A stretch of DNA of 64,000 nt from Inia geoffrensis (Eukaryota; Chordata; Mammalia; Artiodactyla; Iniidae). Below, piece after piece: positions 48,001 through 53,151 of the stretch. The position numbers and the translations under genes are program-made. The DNA lies in NCBI GenBank assembly GCA_036417435.1, contig CM070899.1, forward strand, positions 157,423,494 to 157,487,493. Reading direction: 5' to 3'. The notes under the pieces are model-generated. The model was given only the letters and a program-made list of their open reading frames with translations, did no database searches and had not been told where the DNA came from. Each line of letters starts with the position of its first letter. Position 1 is the stretch's first letter.

Positions 48001-49085
48001 CACTGAGGGCTCAGATGATGGTTCGCATTTTTTAGCAATAAAGTGCTTAAATTAAGGTATGTACATAGTTTTTTTTAGACATAATGCTATTGCACGCTTA
48101 ATAGATTACAGTATATTGGAAACGTAACTTACATATGCACTGGGAAACCAGAAAACTTCGTGTGACTTGCTTTATTGCGATACTCGCTTTACTCCGGTGT
48201 CTGAAACCGAACCCACTGTATCTCTGAGGTCTGCCTATAATGGATAGGATATCTCTCTCCCCACCCCCATGCAGGCTACAGCCTAGGCAGAATCAAGGCC
48301 TAAAAGTGTTAAACTCCAGTGGAGGAGGATTGGAATAAGTATTACCAGGGAAGGAACAAAATATTCTTTAAGGTTGAAATTCTACCAGTTTTTCCTAATA
48401 CCGAGCTTATATTTACCATTACACTTCTACTGTCTTTCTAAAAAGGGAAGCTCCAGGAAAATAATGCTAAAATCTCTCTTCTGTACAGAAAAGCTACAGC
48501 TCCACACTAAGAGGAATGCCAGGTTCCTTAAAGAATGGAATCATCAGTGACCAAGAGTTACTTCCCAGGAGAAATTCATTAATATTAAAAGTAAAGCCAG
48601 ACCCCCCTGAGCAGAGCGACAGCCAGGACAGGGGTGCGGAGCAGTACTTCCGAGAGTGGTTCTCCAAGCCAGCTGACCTGCACGGGGTGATTCTGCCGCT
48701 TCTGTCCGGAATGCACATCAAACTGTGGAAACTCTGCTACTTCCGCTGGGTCCCCGAGGCCCAGATCCAGCGCGGGGGCTTCATCACGGCCTTCCACAAG
48801 GTCTCCCTGCTGGCGGACGAGGTGGACGTGCTGAGCAGGGCGCTGCGGCAGCCCCAGGGCAGCCCCCCAGAAGCCCCCTGCCCTGAGCTGGTCCAGAGCA
48901 GGCTGTACTTCCGTGCTGGCGGCCCACACGACGCCCCGGGGACACCGGACTTCCTCTCCTCCTCGTTCCCCTTTTCCCCAGTGGGCAATCTGTGCAGACG
49001 GAGCATTTCAGGGACACCGCTAGGCAAGTTTTTAAGTGGGGCCAAAATATGGTTATCTACTGAGACACTAGCAAATGAAGACTGA
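6792..49085 (+). CDS. MTMR10: Myotubularin-related protein 10 (pseudophosphatase), complete, 16 coding exons
   Basis: The joined exons give 2319 nt, or 772 residues plus TGA; the human protein has 777. I recognised it from the N-terminus [20 protein letters not shown] and from near-identity to human MTMR10 through every exon. Domains, roughly: PH-GRAM lipid-binding domain at residues 35-190, a Gly-rich linker at about 199-204, a myotubularin phosphatase-like domain at about 205-580, and the C-terminal domain typical of MTMR10/11/12 up to residue 772. Active myotubularins carry HCSDGWDR. Here the aligned stretch is QEEEGRDL, so catalytic Cys is Glu400 and Arg is Leu406; the protein cannot be a phosphatase. 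Family knowledge suggests a cytosolic adaptor for active myotubularins, but its partners are poorly known. The ATG at 6792 has A at -3. Transcription starts in a CpG island. FAN1 converges on it from the other strand. Confidence 0.97.
6852..7390 (+). other. MTMR10: MTMR10 intron 1
   Basis: 539 bp. Its first part belongs to the CpG island and the rest turns AT-rich. No other feature seen. Confidence 0.9.
7391..7451 (+). CDS. MTMR10: MTMR10 exon 2
   Basis: 61 nt encode [20 protein letters not shown] plus the first base of a Gly codon. The acceptor is tatttcag|ACT and the donor is CAG|gtaaac. It joins exon 1 in phase 0 and leaves phase 1. Confidence 0.95.
7975..8215 (-). mobile_element. hAT-Charlie MITE, MER20-like
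   Basis: On the minus strand it has 'gggggaaaattttgcccct', then 'ggcaatgtctggagacatt', then 'gaggccagggatgctgctta'. This matches the remembered MER20 consensus; the family name is less certain than the class. Confidence 0.75.
11397..11605 (+). mobile_element. MIR SINE
   Basis: It has the core pattern 'ggtgagaaaactat...gaggttaagtaacttgccca', then 'gggcagagccagggttagga'. Confidence 0.85.
11948..12103 (-). mobile_element. CHR-type SINE
   Basis: A T-rich start (A tail on the minus strand) and an end in 'ggaccaccagggaggt'. Direct repeats TCTCTGGGACATGAT and TCTCTGGGACGTGAT flank it. Confidence 0.88.
13080..13410 (+). mobile_element. L2 LINE fragment
   Basis: A diverged L2-like 3' region ('cttgctgacctctgcactg', 'ctttgttttttt...ctgaggtctgcactgctg', 'gtgagtaccaggagcggcc'). 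Confidence 0.5.
14690..14960 (-). mobile_element. Old L1 3' end fragment
   Basis: A pattern of 'cacatactcttcacccagct', then 'cctaatgttaataccttata' and 'gacatttccctag', as seen in reverse-oriented L1M 3' regions. Confidence 0.5.
14993..15083. repeat. (CT)n polypyrimidine tract
   Basis: About 90 bp of nearly pure CT dinucleotides with a small CCCC break, followed by C-rich and T-rich pyrimidine sequence to about 15125. Serine/leucine and Arg/Glu 'proteins' in its frames are artefacts. Confidence 0.97.
15745..15962 (+). mobile_element. hAT-type DNA transposon fragment
   Basis: 'gagctgggcaagcttttcct', 'ggcccagacagtaaatgttt', and 'ctttatttacaaaaaccagg' with near-inverted ends match the common hAT element that starts 'cagggatcggcaaacttttt'. 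The family name was not assigned. Confidence 0.65.
16380..16760. mobile_element. Ancient LINE-like fragment, family uncertain
   Basis: It contains 'tctgccctcatggggcacgt' and 'cattcc...gcatgtgcgaagaccct', patterns often seen in old L2/CR1-like repeats. Weak. Confidence 0.35.
16797..16840 (+). repeat. G-rich tract, quadruplex-capable
   Basis: Six runs of four or more G separated by one or two bases lie within about 40 bp on the transcribed-sense strand, inside MTMR10 intron 2. Confidence 0.9.
17655..17805 (+). mobile_element. MIR SINE
   Basis: 'gcatggcatagtaaagaatg', then 'gtgcctcagtttctgtatct' and 'caaatgga' are the MIR core. It lies about 120 bp before exon 3. Confidence 0.8.
17926..18062 (+). 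CDS. MTMR10: MTMR10 exon 3, start of the PH-GRAM domain
   Basis: 137 nt complete the Gly codon and encode [20 protein letters not shown], then a segment through ITDNPMPLQ (residues 42-86). The acceptor is gtaaag|GA and the donor is CAG|gtgtgt. The sequence is typical of the N-terminal GRAM fold of the family. Confidence 0.96.
18063..19839 (+). other. MTMR10: MTMR10 intron 3
   Basis: 1777 bp, AT-rich. One young CHR SINE; nothing else recognised. Confidence 0.85.
18634..18841 (+). mobile_element. Young CHR SINE with intact Pol III boxes
   Basis: It starts GGGCTTCCCTGGTGGCGCAG (A box within), has B box GGTTCGTGCCC, and ends in a pure A tail. Target-site duplication AAAAAGTCGGTCAT (18620-18633) and AAAAAGTCAGTCAT (18837-18850) differ by one base. 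Confidence 0.95.
19840..19912 (+). CDS. MTMR10: MTMR10 exon 4 (PH-GRAM)
   Basis: 73 nt encode [20 protein letters not shown] and QIVT plus one base. The acceptor is atttcag|AAA and the donor is ACAG|gtatgt. The exon lies between a + strand CHR SINE (18634) and a - strand CHR SINE (20130). Confidence 0.96.
20130..20426 (-). mobile_element. Long CHR-type SINE
   Basis: On the minus strand it starts GGGACTTCCCTGGTGGTGCA and ends with a TAAA-type tail (an ATTT repeat on +). Perfect 16-bp target-site duplication AAAATATATGGCTTTT at 20114-20129 and 20427-20442. Confidence 0.93.
20717..20859 (+). CDS. MTMR10: MTMR10 exon 5 (PH-GRAM)
   Basis: 143 nt encode [20 protein letters not shown] and onward to [13 protein letters not shown] (residues 111-158). 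The acceptor follows a strong T-rich tract ending in tttttag, and the donor is AAG|gtaatc. Phase 0 at the end. Confidence 0.96.
24770..25010 (+). mobile_element. L2 LINE 3' end
   Basis: 'gctagaatgtaagcttaatg', 'agaacagggtttgtgtctgt', 'ttcactcctgcatccgtagg' is the standard L2 3' terminus. Confidence 0.85.
26340..26575 (+). mobile_element. MIR SINE
   Basis: 'attatcttcattgtacaggt', 'gcatggcaggtgcttgct', 'agagctgggattcaagccc' match the MIR core. Confidence 0.8.
26750..26962 (+). mobile_element. Young CHR SINE with intact Pol III boxes
   Basis: Nearly identical to the copy at 18634, with a pure A tail. Perfect 14-bp target-site duplication AAAAGTTCATACCT at 26736-26749 and 26959-26972. Confidence 0.96.
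27385..27475 (+). CDS. MTMR10: MTMR10 exon 6
   Basis: 91 nt encode [20 protein letters not shown] then [10 protein letters not shown] (residues 159-188). The acceptor is ttttcctag|GTA and the donor is TCAG|gtaaat. It ends in phase 1. A + strand CHR SINE ends about 420 bp upstream. Confidence 0.96.
29147..29910 (-). pseudogene. Decayed Tigger/pogo-type transposase
   Basis: Minus-strand frames, shifted against each other, show pieces that follow the order of Tigger (DDE, TIGD/jerky-like) transposases. First comes [20 protein letters not shown], resembling QVYNADETGLFW. Next is [13 protein letters not shown], then [20 protein letters not shown], resembling WFTxxxPEVKxxL. Last is [20 protein letters not shown], resembling SLKDAVYxVAxAWxxMK. 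Stops and frameshifts separate them, so it is a fossil, not a gene. The match is by motif order only. Confidence 0.55.
30240..30360 (+). mobile_element. MER5A-like hAT fragment
   Basis: 'gtgcaccggaatccctgggg', 'gagcttttagaaag', 'gccccaccccaggcccataa' resemble one arm of MER5A. Confidence 0.5.
31215..31500 (-). mobile_element. L1 ORF2 fragment, reverse oriented
   Basis: 'ttctgttcctggttctaaca', 'ttcccttttattcccaattt' and 'gtgttggattctaat' are antisense to the L1 ORF2 region. Strongly diverged. Confidence 0.55.
31786..31990 (+). mobile_element. hAT-type MITE fragment
   Basis: 'tggccacatgtggccattga', 'gcaactgaggaactgatttt' and 'cgtgtggctggtggttcc' follow a common short hAT-type element beginning 'gtccaatagaac'. 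Name not assigned. Confidence 0.55.
33625..33808 (+). CDS. MTMR10: MTMR10 exon 7, with a poly-Gly linker
   Basis: 184 nt encode [20 protein letters not shown], then [17 protein letters not shown] through GYMISTC. The first part is a low-complexity linker with a run of six Gly, shorter than in the human protein as I recall it; the rest starts the phosphatase-like domain. Acceptor cttaacag|CC, donor TG|gtaagt. A - strand CHR SINE starts about 150 bp downstream. Confidence 0.95.
33961..34176 (-). mobile_element. Young CHR SINE, inverted relative to the 26750 copy
   Basis: Long T run (A tail), then the full element ending 'cgccaccagggaagccc'. Target-site duplication AAGGACTTTTTTT at 33954-33966 and 34177-34189. 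Confidence 0.95.
34263..35160 (-). mobile_element. Old L1 3' region, split by MER2
   Basis: 'tttctgggtttatcactgtg' and 'gaggatcattgcccagatcc' with 'ttcagttccaggtttgaggc' follow a reverse L1M 3' pattern. The element is split at 34556-34780. Confidence 0.5.
34556..34780 (+). mobile_element. MER2 (Tigger-family MITE)
   Basis: The inverted ends CAGCTGACCTTTGAACAACA and ...TTGTTCAGGGGTCAGCTG are both present. A TA target duplication sits at 34554-34555 and 34781-34782. Complete, non-autonomous. Confidence 0.93.
35974..36061 (+). CDS. MTMR10: MTMR10 exon 8
   Basis: 88 nt complete Cys and encode [20 protein letters not shown] then HSFVGRRMP (residues 251-279). The acceptor is ctctccag|C and the donor is CCA|gtaagt. 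This is the N-terminal part of the myotubularin phosphatase-like fold. Confidence 0.96.
36143..36231 (+). CDS. MTMR10: MTMR10 exon 9
   Basis: 89 nt encode [20 protein letters not shown] then VLQQRKIDQ plus two bases. The preceding intron is only 81 bp. The acceptor is ctcctag|TTC and the donor is AG|gtgagc. The [12 protein letters not shown] stretch is a conserved core segment of myotubularins. Confidence 0.96.
37040..37700 (+). mobile_element. L2 LINE fragment with internal CA-rich tract
   Basis: A C-rich L2-like stretch ending 'acaagaccgtgaggtgacag' and 'ttcagcacccaggaaatacc'. The simple CA/C tract lies at 37327-37389. Confidence 0.6.
38150..38575 (+). mobile_element. L2 LINE fragment
   Basis: 'cctttgcactagcagctcct', 'ctgcctggaacactgtcccc', and the end 'gtgttgaatacatgaatgag' are classic L2. 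It ends about 30 bp before exon 10. Confidence 0.85.
38603..38733 (+). CDS. MTMR10: MTMR10 exon 10
   Basis: 131 nt encode [20 protein letters not shown] and onward to [12 protein letters not shown] (to residue 352). The acceptor is tttattag|G and the donor is ATG|gtaact. It ends in phase 1. Confidence 0.96.
39796..39850 (+). repeat. TA/TG microsatellite at the exon 11 acceptor
   Basis: (TA)n, then (TG)7 at 39812-39825, then TA-rich sequence up to the acceptor AG at 39853-39854. Confidence 0.95.
39855..39924 (+). CDS. MTMR10: MTMR10 exon 11, weakly defined splice sites
   Basis: 70 nt encode [20 protein letters not shown] then EYV. The acceptor is attacag|AA. In place of a pyrimidine tract it is preceded by (TG)7 at 39812-39825 followed by AT-rich sequence. 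The donor AAG|gtttgt is also off consensus. Skipping this 70-nt exon would shift the frame. Confidence 0.95.
40522..40592 (+). CDS. MTMR10: MTMR10 exon 12
   Basis: 71 nt encode [20 protein letters not shown] then VLQ. The acceptor is ctttccag|G and the donor is CAAG|gtaatt. Its last residues, VVLQ, align with the beta strand that leads into the catalytic loop of active myotubularins. Confidence 0.96.
40593..44292 (+). other. MTMR10: MTMR10 intron 12
   Basis: 3.7 kb, of which about 2.3 kb is a reverse-oriented L1. The rest is AT-rich with nothing recognised. Confidence 0.85.
41515..43835 (-). mobile_element. L1 element, 5'-truncated, reverse oriented
   Basis: The + strand runs from the L1 3' UTR ('gtgtattgaggtatagtgta', 'ccaggcaaccactaatctgc') back into ORF2 ('cattcttaggatcaattctt' up to 'attactggcctcatt'). 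No reading frame survives; an old mammalian L1M copy. Confidence 0.9.
44293..44462 (+). CDS. MTMR10: MTMR10 exon 13, degenerate catalytic loop
   Basis: 170 nt encode [20 protein letters not shown] then [17 protein letters not shown] through RSEKE (residues 400-456). The start aligns with CSDGWDRT of active family members: Glu400 replaces Cys and Leu406 replaces Arg, while Gly403 and Asp405 remain. The following RTI-GF-LI-KEW motif is the conserved family signature. Acceptor gttgacag|AG, donor GAG|gtaaca. Confidence 0.97.
44463..45577 (+). other. MTMR10: MTMR10 intron 13
   Basis: 1.1 kb. Nothing recognised; the long reading frames here are random. Confidence 0.85.
45578..45748 (+). CDS. MTMR10: MTMR10 exon 14
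   Basis: 171 nt encode [20 protein letters not shown] and onward to [15 protein letters not shown] (residues 457-513). The acceptor is cgccag|GCT and the donor is TCG|gtgagt. It holds the conserved F-LFLD--WQL---P-AFEF segment of myotubularins. It is richer in GC and CpG than its introns. Confidence 0.96.
45749..46985 (+). other. MTMR10: MTMR10 intron 14
   Basis: 1.2 kb. A short L1-3'-like stretch ('ctttattgagatagcactga') lies at 45780-45850; otherwise nothing recognised. Confidence 0.75.
46986..47168 (+). CDS. MTMR10: MTMR10 exon 15
   Basis: 183 nt encode [20 protein letters not shown] and onward to [20 protein letters not shown] (residues 514-574). The acceptor is ttttgcag|GAA and the donor is AAG|gtaagt. 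It closes the phosphatase-like domain. Confidence 0.96.
47514..48238 (+). mobile_element. Tigger1 DNA transposon, internally deleted, with nested SINE
   Basis: The ends TAGGCAGACC and GGTCTGCCTA are inverted repeats flanked by TA. The interior ('ttgctttattgcactttgca', 'gccacattttggtaattctc', 'agcaataaagtgcttaaatt') matches Tigger1 and lacks the transposase. A CHR SINE at 47726-47943 splits it. Confidence 0.9.
47726..47943 (-). mobile_element. Young CHR SINE nested in Tigger1
   Basis: A 26-base T run, then a complete element ending 'cgccaccagggaagccc'. Perfect target-site duplication GTGATGGTGAT at 47715-47725 and 47944-47954. Confidence 0.96.
48489..49085 (+). CDS. MTMR10: MTMR10 exon 16 (terminal coding exon)
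   Basis: 597 nt encode [20 protein letters not shown] and onward to the C-terminus [11 protein letters not shown], with TGA at 49083-49085. It includes the [18 protein letters not shown] and [18 protein letters not shown] segments typical of the MTMR10/11/12 C-terminal domain. Acceptor ctgtacag|AAA. Part of the exon (48600-48960) is markedly GC-rich. Confidence 0.97.
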   Translation, partial: KSYSSTLRGMPGSLKNGIISDQELLPRRNSLILKVKPDPPEQSDSQDRGAEQYFREWFSKPADLHGVILPLLSGMHIKLWKLCYFRWVPEAQIQRGGFITAFHKVSLLADEVDVLSRALRQPQGSPPEAPCPELVQSRLYFRAGGPHDAPGTPDFLSSSFPFSPVGNLCRRSISGTPLGKFLSGAKIWLSTETLANED

Positions 49086-51570
49086 GGCGGAGTGCCCTTC
49101 TGAACATCCTGAGGGAGCGAGAGACCTTCTCCTCTGAAGTAAAACTGCTGGCCGAGGCGTTTGAAGCTCTATTCGTTCTATATGTAAGAGTAACAGTTGA
49201 AATTTGCACTAATACTTTAAAACATGTTGAATTATGTTTCCTTCACAATATTTTTAAAAGATAGGCATAACTGTTGTTATTTATGTCCTCTTTCTATCAT
49301 TCTAGGTCTGGCTCATTTTTAGATCATTTGCAGGCAGACATTCCCATGATCTTATTACTGTGGTCAAACTAATCAGGTTTTGTCTGCAACATTTATTTTG
49401 TCTACATCCATTTTTCCAACCACCTCCTAAAGGTTCCCTGATCCTCAGTTAGATCAGCAGCCCAGAGAAGCAGACATCAGGAGAGTTAAGAAATTAGTGT
49501 TTAGTATATTTTCAAGAAGCATCCAGTAAACCCCCAGTGGGCGTTAGTAGGTATTTGTGTATTTATCTGGTCACTTTCTATTATCTCTAGTTGAGCTCAC
49601 CTGAGAGTTGTGTGTTCTCACACTGTAATTTATTTTAGATCACTTTGGGACCGTAGGTCACTGTGTTTTAAAATCATGAGTTTCCTTAGGACTAACTTTA
49701 AAATATGCACTGTTGACTTTAAAAGCATTTGCTATAGATAATTAAATTTAGAAGTGCCTTTGACATTAATATTAAGATATGAAGAACACAGAGTAAAACA
49801 ACTTGTTTTTTAAATTAGGGTGTCAAAGTCCCACTGCACAGTGGAAAGAGGCTGGTCACACTTGGCATTGTACTGACAGCCAGGAGTTCCCAGAGGCACA
49901 CATCCCTCTGAAAGTCACCAAACACAGTGGGTCTGAGGCAGGGTCCGGGTCGGGGCGGCAGCATCACTGACACCCACCCTCAAAGTAGAGGCCCCATCAT
50001 AGTCCAGTGGGGAGCACTCCCGGGGGCACTTTCCCTTGGAAATCAGTGATGCGGTCTTGAGTCAGGTCACCTGAGTGCTTAGTGCTTATTAGGAAGGGAG
50101 GACAGGAGAGTAACAACGGACTTCTTTCAAAATACTGCCACTGTAACAAATGGTGAGAGCACCCCGCCCCACCCAACCTATGACAGGTGTTCAGAGGTGC
50201 AGACAGAGGTGTGCTCTCGTCTCAAATTCCCATTTTCAGGTTGTGTCACAAGAGCCAAGCCAAAGCTGTGGGCCAGAGCTGGAGCTTACTGTGGCCATGC
50301 TGGTCACAGCCTCCCTGACACCCCTCACTTCTGTGTAAAAGATGGATGTCTTCAATGTGGCTGTTATTTAGAGTTTCTTAAACTGCCATCTTAAGCTTTT
50401 TAAAAAACGTTTATAGTAAAGTATCTAGTTAGCTTATGTCCTTTTCTAAAACAAGTTTTTTCAAAACAGTGTGTTTTACCTTTATATGTAACAAATAGAT
50501 GTTTCTATTTGAATTATTTGCCTTTTAAAAATGGTTGGATAACGTCTCTGAACTTACAGGGACAGAAGTTCCTGTGCAGTCTTAGGAAATCCATTGTGTG
50601 GATAAACCCAGTGTCTTGCCAACTTGTCTAGAAAGTAAGGGCTTTCTTAGTTTATATAAATAGCACTGTTGCCATTAAACGTTTTAAAGTCCTTGATTGG
50701 AAACCAGCTCCGGTACCTTGAAAACCCCACAGCATATCCTGCCACTGGAAGTGTAATAATTCTTCCTTTTTCATTAGGCTGCTTTTTTACTATTACAAAT
50801 TGTTCTAAATTTGTTAGTTTTTTGGGGTTGAGCATTTACTTCTTTATAGCTTTCTTCCCTCTCACATTTATTGTAACCCTTTTAGTAATTTTTTTTGGTT
50901 AACTTGCAAGTTTAAAAATGATTAGGTACTATTAATACTGTTTTAAAATAGAAAATGTGCATATTTTTGTACGATAATCAAAGGTAAAATACAGTTTTTT
51001 GTTTTATTTTTGCTGAACAGTTGTCATATAATAATTATTGTGCTACAGTTTTATCGTGCATAATATGAAAAACAGCTATTACAGCCTTGAGTCCTGGCCC
51101 CTGCAGAGCTGCCTGGCACCACTCCTGGCACGGAGGACGTGTGGGGACAGAGTCCAAATGTGGTTCTGGACGCGGACACGGAGCCTGTGCTGACAGAGGG
51201 CCACACAGGCATCAGGCAGCTCCGGACTCGCTAGGATCGGACTTAAAGGTGTACCATATCTTACTGTTTTGTGATGGAAACCAACCTTAAAACCAAAAAC
51301 TTCTAACTTTATTTAAGAAAGTATATTAATCTGTGCTAACAGAGGGTGAAAAGTATTCAAGGCGTCCTTCAACAAAATCTGCTTGCTGTAGCAGTAACCT
51401 CAAGCAGTTAAAACTTGATTTTGAGAGAAAATGAAAATCTTTGTGCCTAAAATTGACTATGACTTGGGTTAAAGTAGGATGTGCATGAAGGTGAGAGACC
51501 CTGCTTTTCAGCAGTGGTGAACGTGAAGGAAGTGTTGACTGCTAATAAAATTTCCACAGGAATCGTTGCC
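49086..51570 (+). other. MTMR10: Probable MTMR10 3' UTR
   Basis: This follows the MTMR10 stop and reaches just past the best AATAAA on this strand. It is mostly AT-rich, with T-rich runs near 50400-51060, and has no recognised gene. An earlier ATTAAA at 49741-49746 could give a shorter 3' UTR. The extent is inferred from the poly(A) signal only. Confidence 0.55.
51544..51549 (+). terminator. MTMR10: Candidate poly(A) signal of MTMR10 (AATAAA)
   Basis: A canonical hexamer lies 2.46 kb after the stop, followed 20-35 nt later by GT-rich sequence (GTTGCCTTCGTTGTC), as expected downstream of a cleavage site. A variant ATTAAA at 49741 is the main alternative. Confidence 0.5.
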
Positions 51571-52922
51571 TTCGTTGTCAATACGAGTCCCCTACAAGAA
51601 CACAGAGCATCAAGAAGCGAGGGTGTTTTCTTCAGCCGTGCTTGTGTGTCGTCCACCCGATGCTCTGCCTGCTGTAAAGCAAGGCAGAGATGGGTAACAT
51701 TTCTAACCTCAGTTCACAACTGGCTGTTGTCACGGCCATGTGGGTTCATGGACCAGTCTCTAACTCGTCCTTCCATTTAACAAATTAAAAAGCTGGGGAG
51801 TACCATTTCCTTAAGAAGGTCTTGGAACTAGTCTCTGGGAGTGGGAGCCTGGCCCGCCACGCCTGGGCCTACCGTTCTGACAAACCCCTTCCTGCGTCCA
51901 CCTTCCCCAGCCCAAGGCTCTTCCAACAGTGACGTGCAGCCCTGTACCTGCACACCTTGGAGATACTGCAGGTCAGTTCCAGAGCCCCACAATAAAGCGA
52001 GTATCTCGATAAGGCAAGTCACGTGAATTTGCTGGCTTTCCAGTGCATATAAAAGTTATATTTCCACTATACTGTAGTCTTTTAAATGTGCAGTAGCATT
52101 ATGTCTAAAAAAAGTGTTCTTACCTTGAAGTATTTTAAAATACTGTCCTGCTAAAATATACTAACCACCATCTGAGCCTTCAGCAAGTCATACCATAACA
52201 AATACAATGATGATGAAGCAGGTTAAAATATTGTGAGAATTACCCAAATGTGACCCTAGACATGAAGTGAGCAAATACTGCTGGAAAAATGGTGCTGATA
52301 GACTTGCTCAACACAGGGCTGCTCCAGACCTTTGATTTATACAAATGCAGTATCTGCAAAGCACGATAAAATGAGATCTGTATGTGTACAGGAAATTGCC
52401 TCTAGTCCTTAGGGATGTTCCCAAGGAGAAGGACGAAAAGGGACAACTGCCTTTGATAACAACTGTCCCTCCCTTTGGTGGCACAGGCCCAACGAGAGCA
52501 AGCACTGACAGAAATAATAAGGAAGTTAATGAGAATTTGTTTCTTAAGTCCTAAAGAAATCAGAGTTTCATCTGTTTATGCCCTTCTTGGATAATCATAG
52601 AACAAGAATTTTAGCAGCCAAATGTGTAAGGGCAGTATAGAAAAACATAGCTAAATTAAGGAATCTCCATTTCCAATATACTTTTTAGAAAGAAACATTG
52701 TATGCTCCTTTTATAAAAGACACAAAGCTGTGAATCATCTCTTTTTGGGGGGGTTTCCAGCTTTCCTATGTCAGATGCATCTAGCTCCTGAAACGGCCAC
52801 CAAGGTTTTGACCTTTTGAAAAGTTCATTACCTGCTGTATGGGATCAGTGAGTGTCCTGAAGCCAATACCAAGGTTTGTGATACACAGACACTGTACAGC
52901 GATGAGTCCTTACACTGCCAGG
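51571..52922. other. Gap between convergent MTMR10 and FAN1 3' ends
   Basis: About 1.35 kb lies between the two candidate poly(A) sites. It holds an inverted Tigger1 copy (51950-52385) and otherwise nothing I recognise. If either gene uses a later poly(A) site, the transcripts would overlap. Confidence 0.5.
51950..52385 (-). mobile_element. Tigger1 copy, inverted relative to that at 47514
   Basis: 'caataaagcgagtatctcga', 'cagtgcatataaaagttata', 'tattgtgagaattacccaaa' are the reverse complement of the 47514 element's segments. The ends are worn. Confidence 0.88.
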
Positions 52923-52928
52923 TTTATT
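52923..52928 (-). terminator. FAN1: Candidate poly(A) signal of FAN1 (AATAAA on the minus strand)
   Basis: TTTATT on the + strand reads AATAAA in the FAN1 direction, about 90 nt after the stop. A GT-rich element (CAGTGTCTGTGTATC on the minus strand) follows within 50 nt. It would give an unusually short 3' UTR of roughly 110 nt; a longer form is possible. Confidence 0.55.
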
Positions 52929-53013
52929 ACGACAACAACAAAATCAAAATTAAATAAGATGTAGTGACACTTGATGCTTCTGATGCTCTCAGATGCTCCC
53001 AAGCCCACGGCTC

Positions 53014-53151
53014 TCAGTTGGGGCCCCTGCTCTTGGCTCCGACTGCAGCCACGTGGCAGACCTCCACGTCCGCCCCCAGACGGTGCAGCTCATCCAGCCA
53101 GATCATCTGCTTTTGCGAAAGACGGTCACTGGGGCCCTTCACTTCCACCAG
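53014..53151 (-). CDS. FAN1: FAN1 last exon with catalytic ExK (LVEVK) and stop
   Basis: 138 nt encode 45 residues plus [23 protein letters not shown] and onward to [13 protein letters not shown]. Glu (53143-53145) and Lys (53137-53139) of EVK match human Glu975 and Lys977; the trailing Q---W is usual for VRR nucleases. Acceptor tctcccag|CTG. Confidence 0.97.
   Translation of the reverse strand: MVEVKGPSDRLSQKQMIWLDELHRLGADVEVCHVAAVGAKSRGPN

Noticed and set aside
48585..49045. Minus-strand frames of 77-114 codons opposite MTMR10 exon 16
   Set aside because: They are antisense shadows of a conserved GC-rich coding exon.
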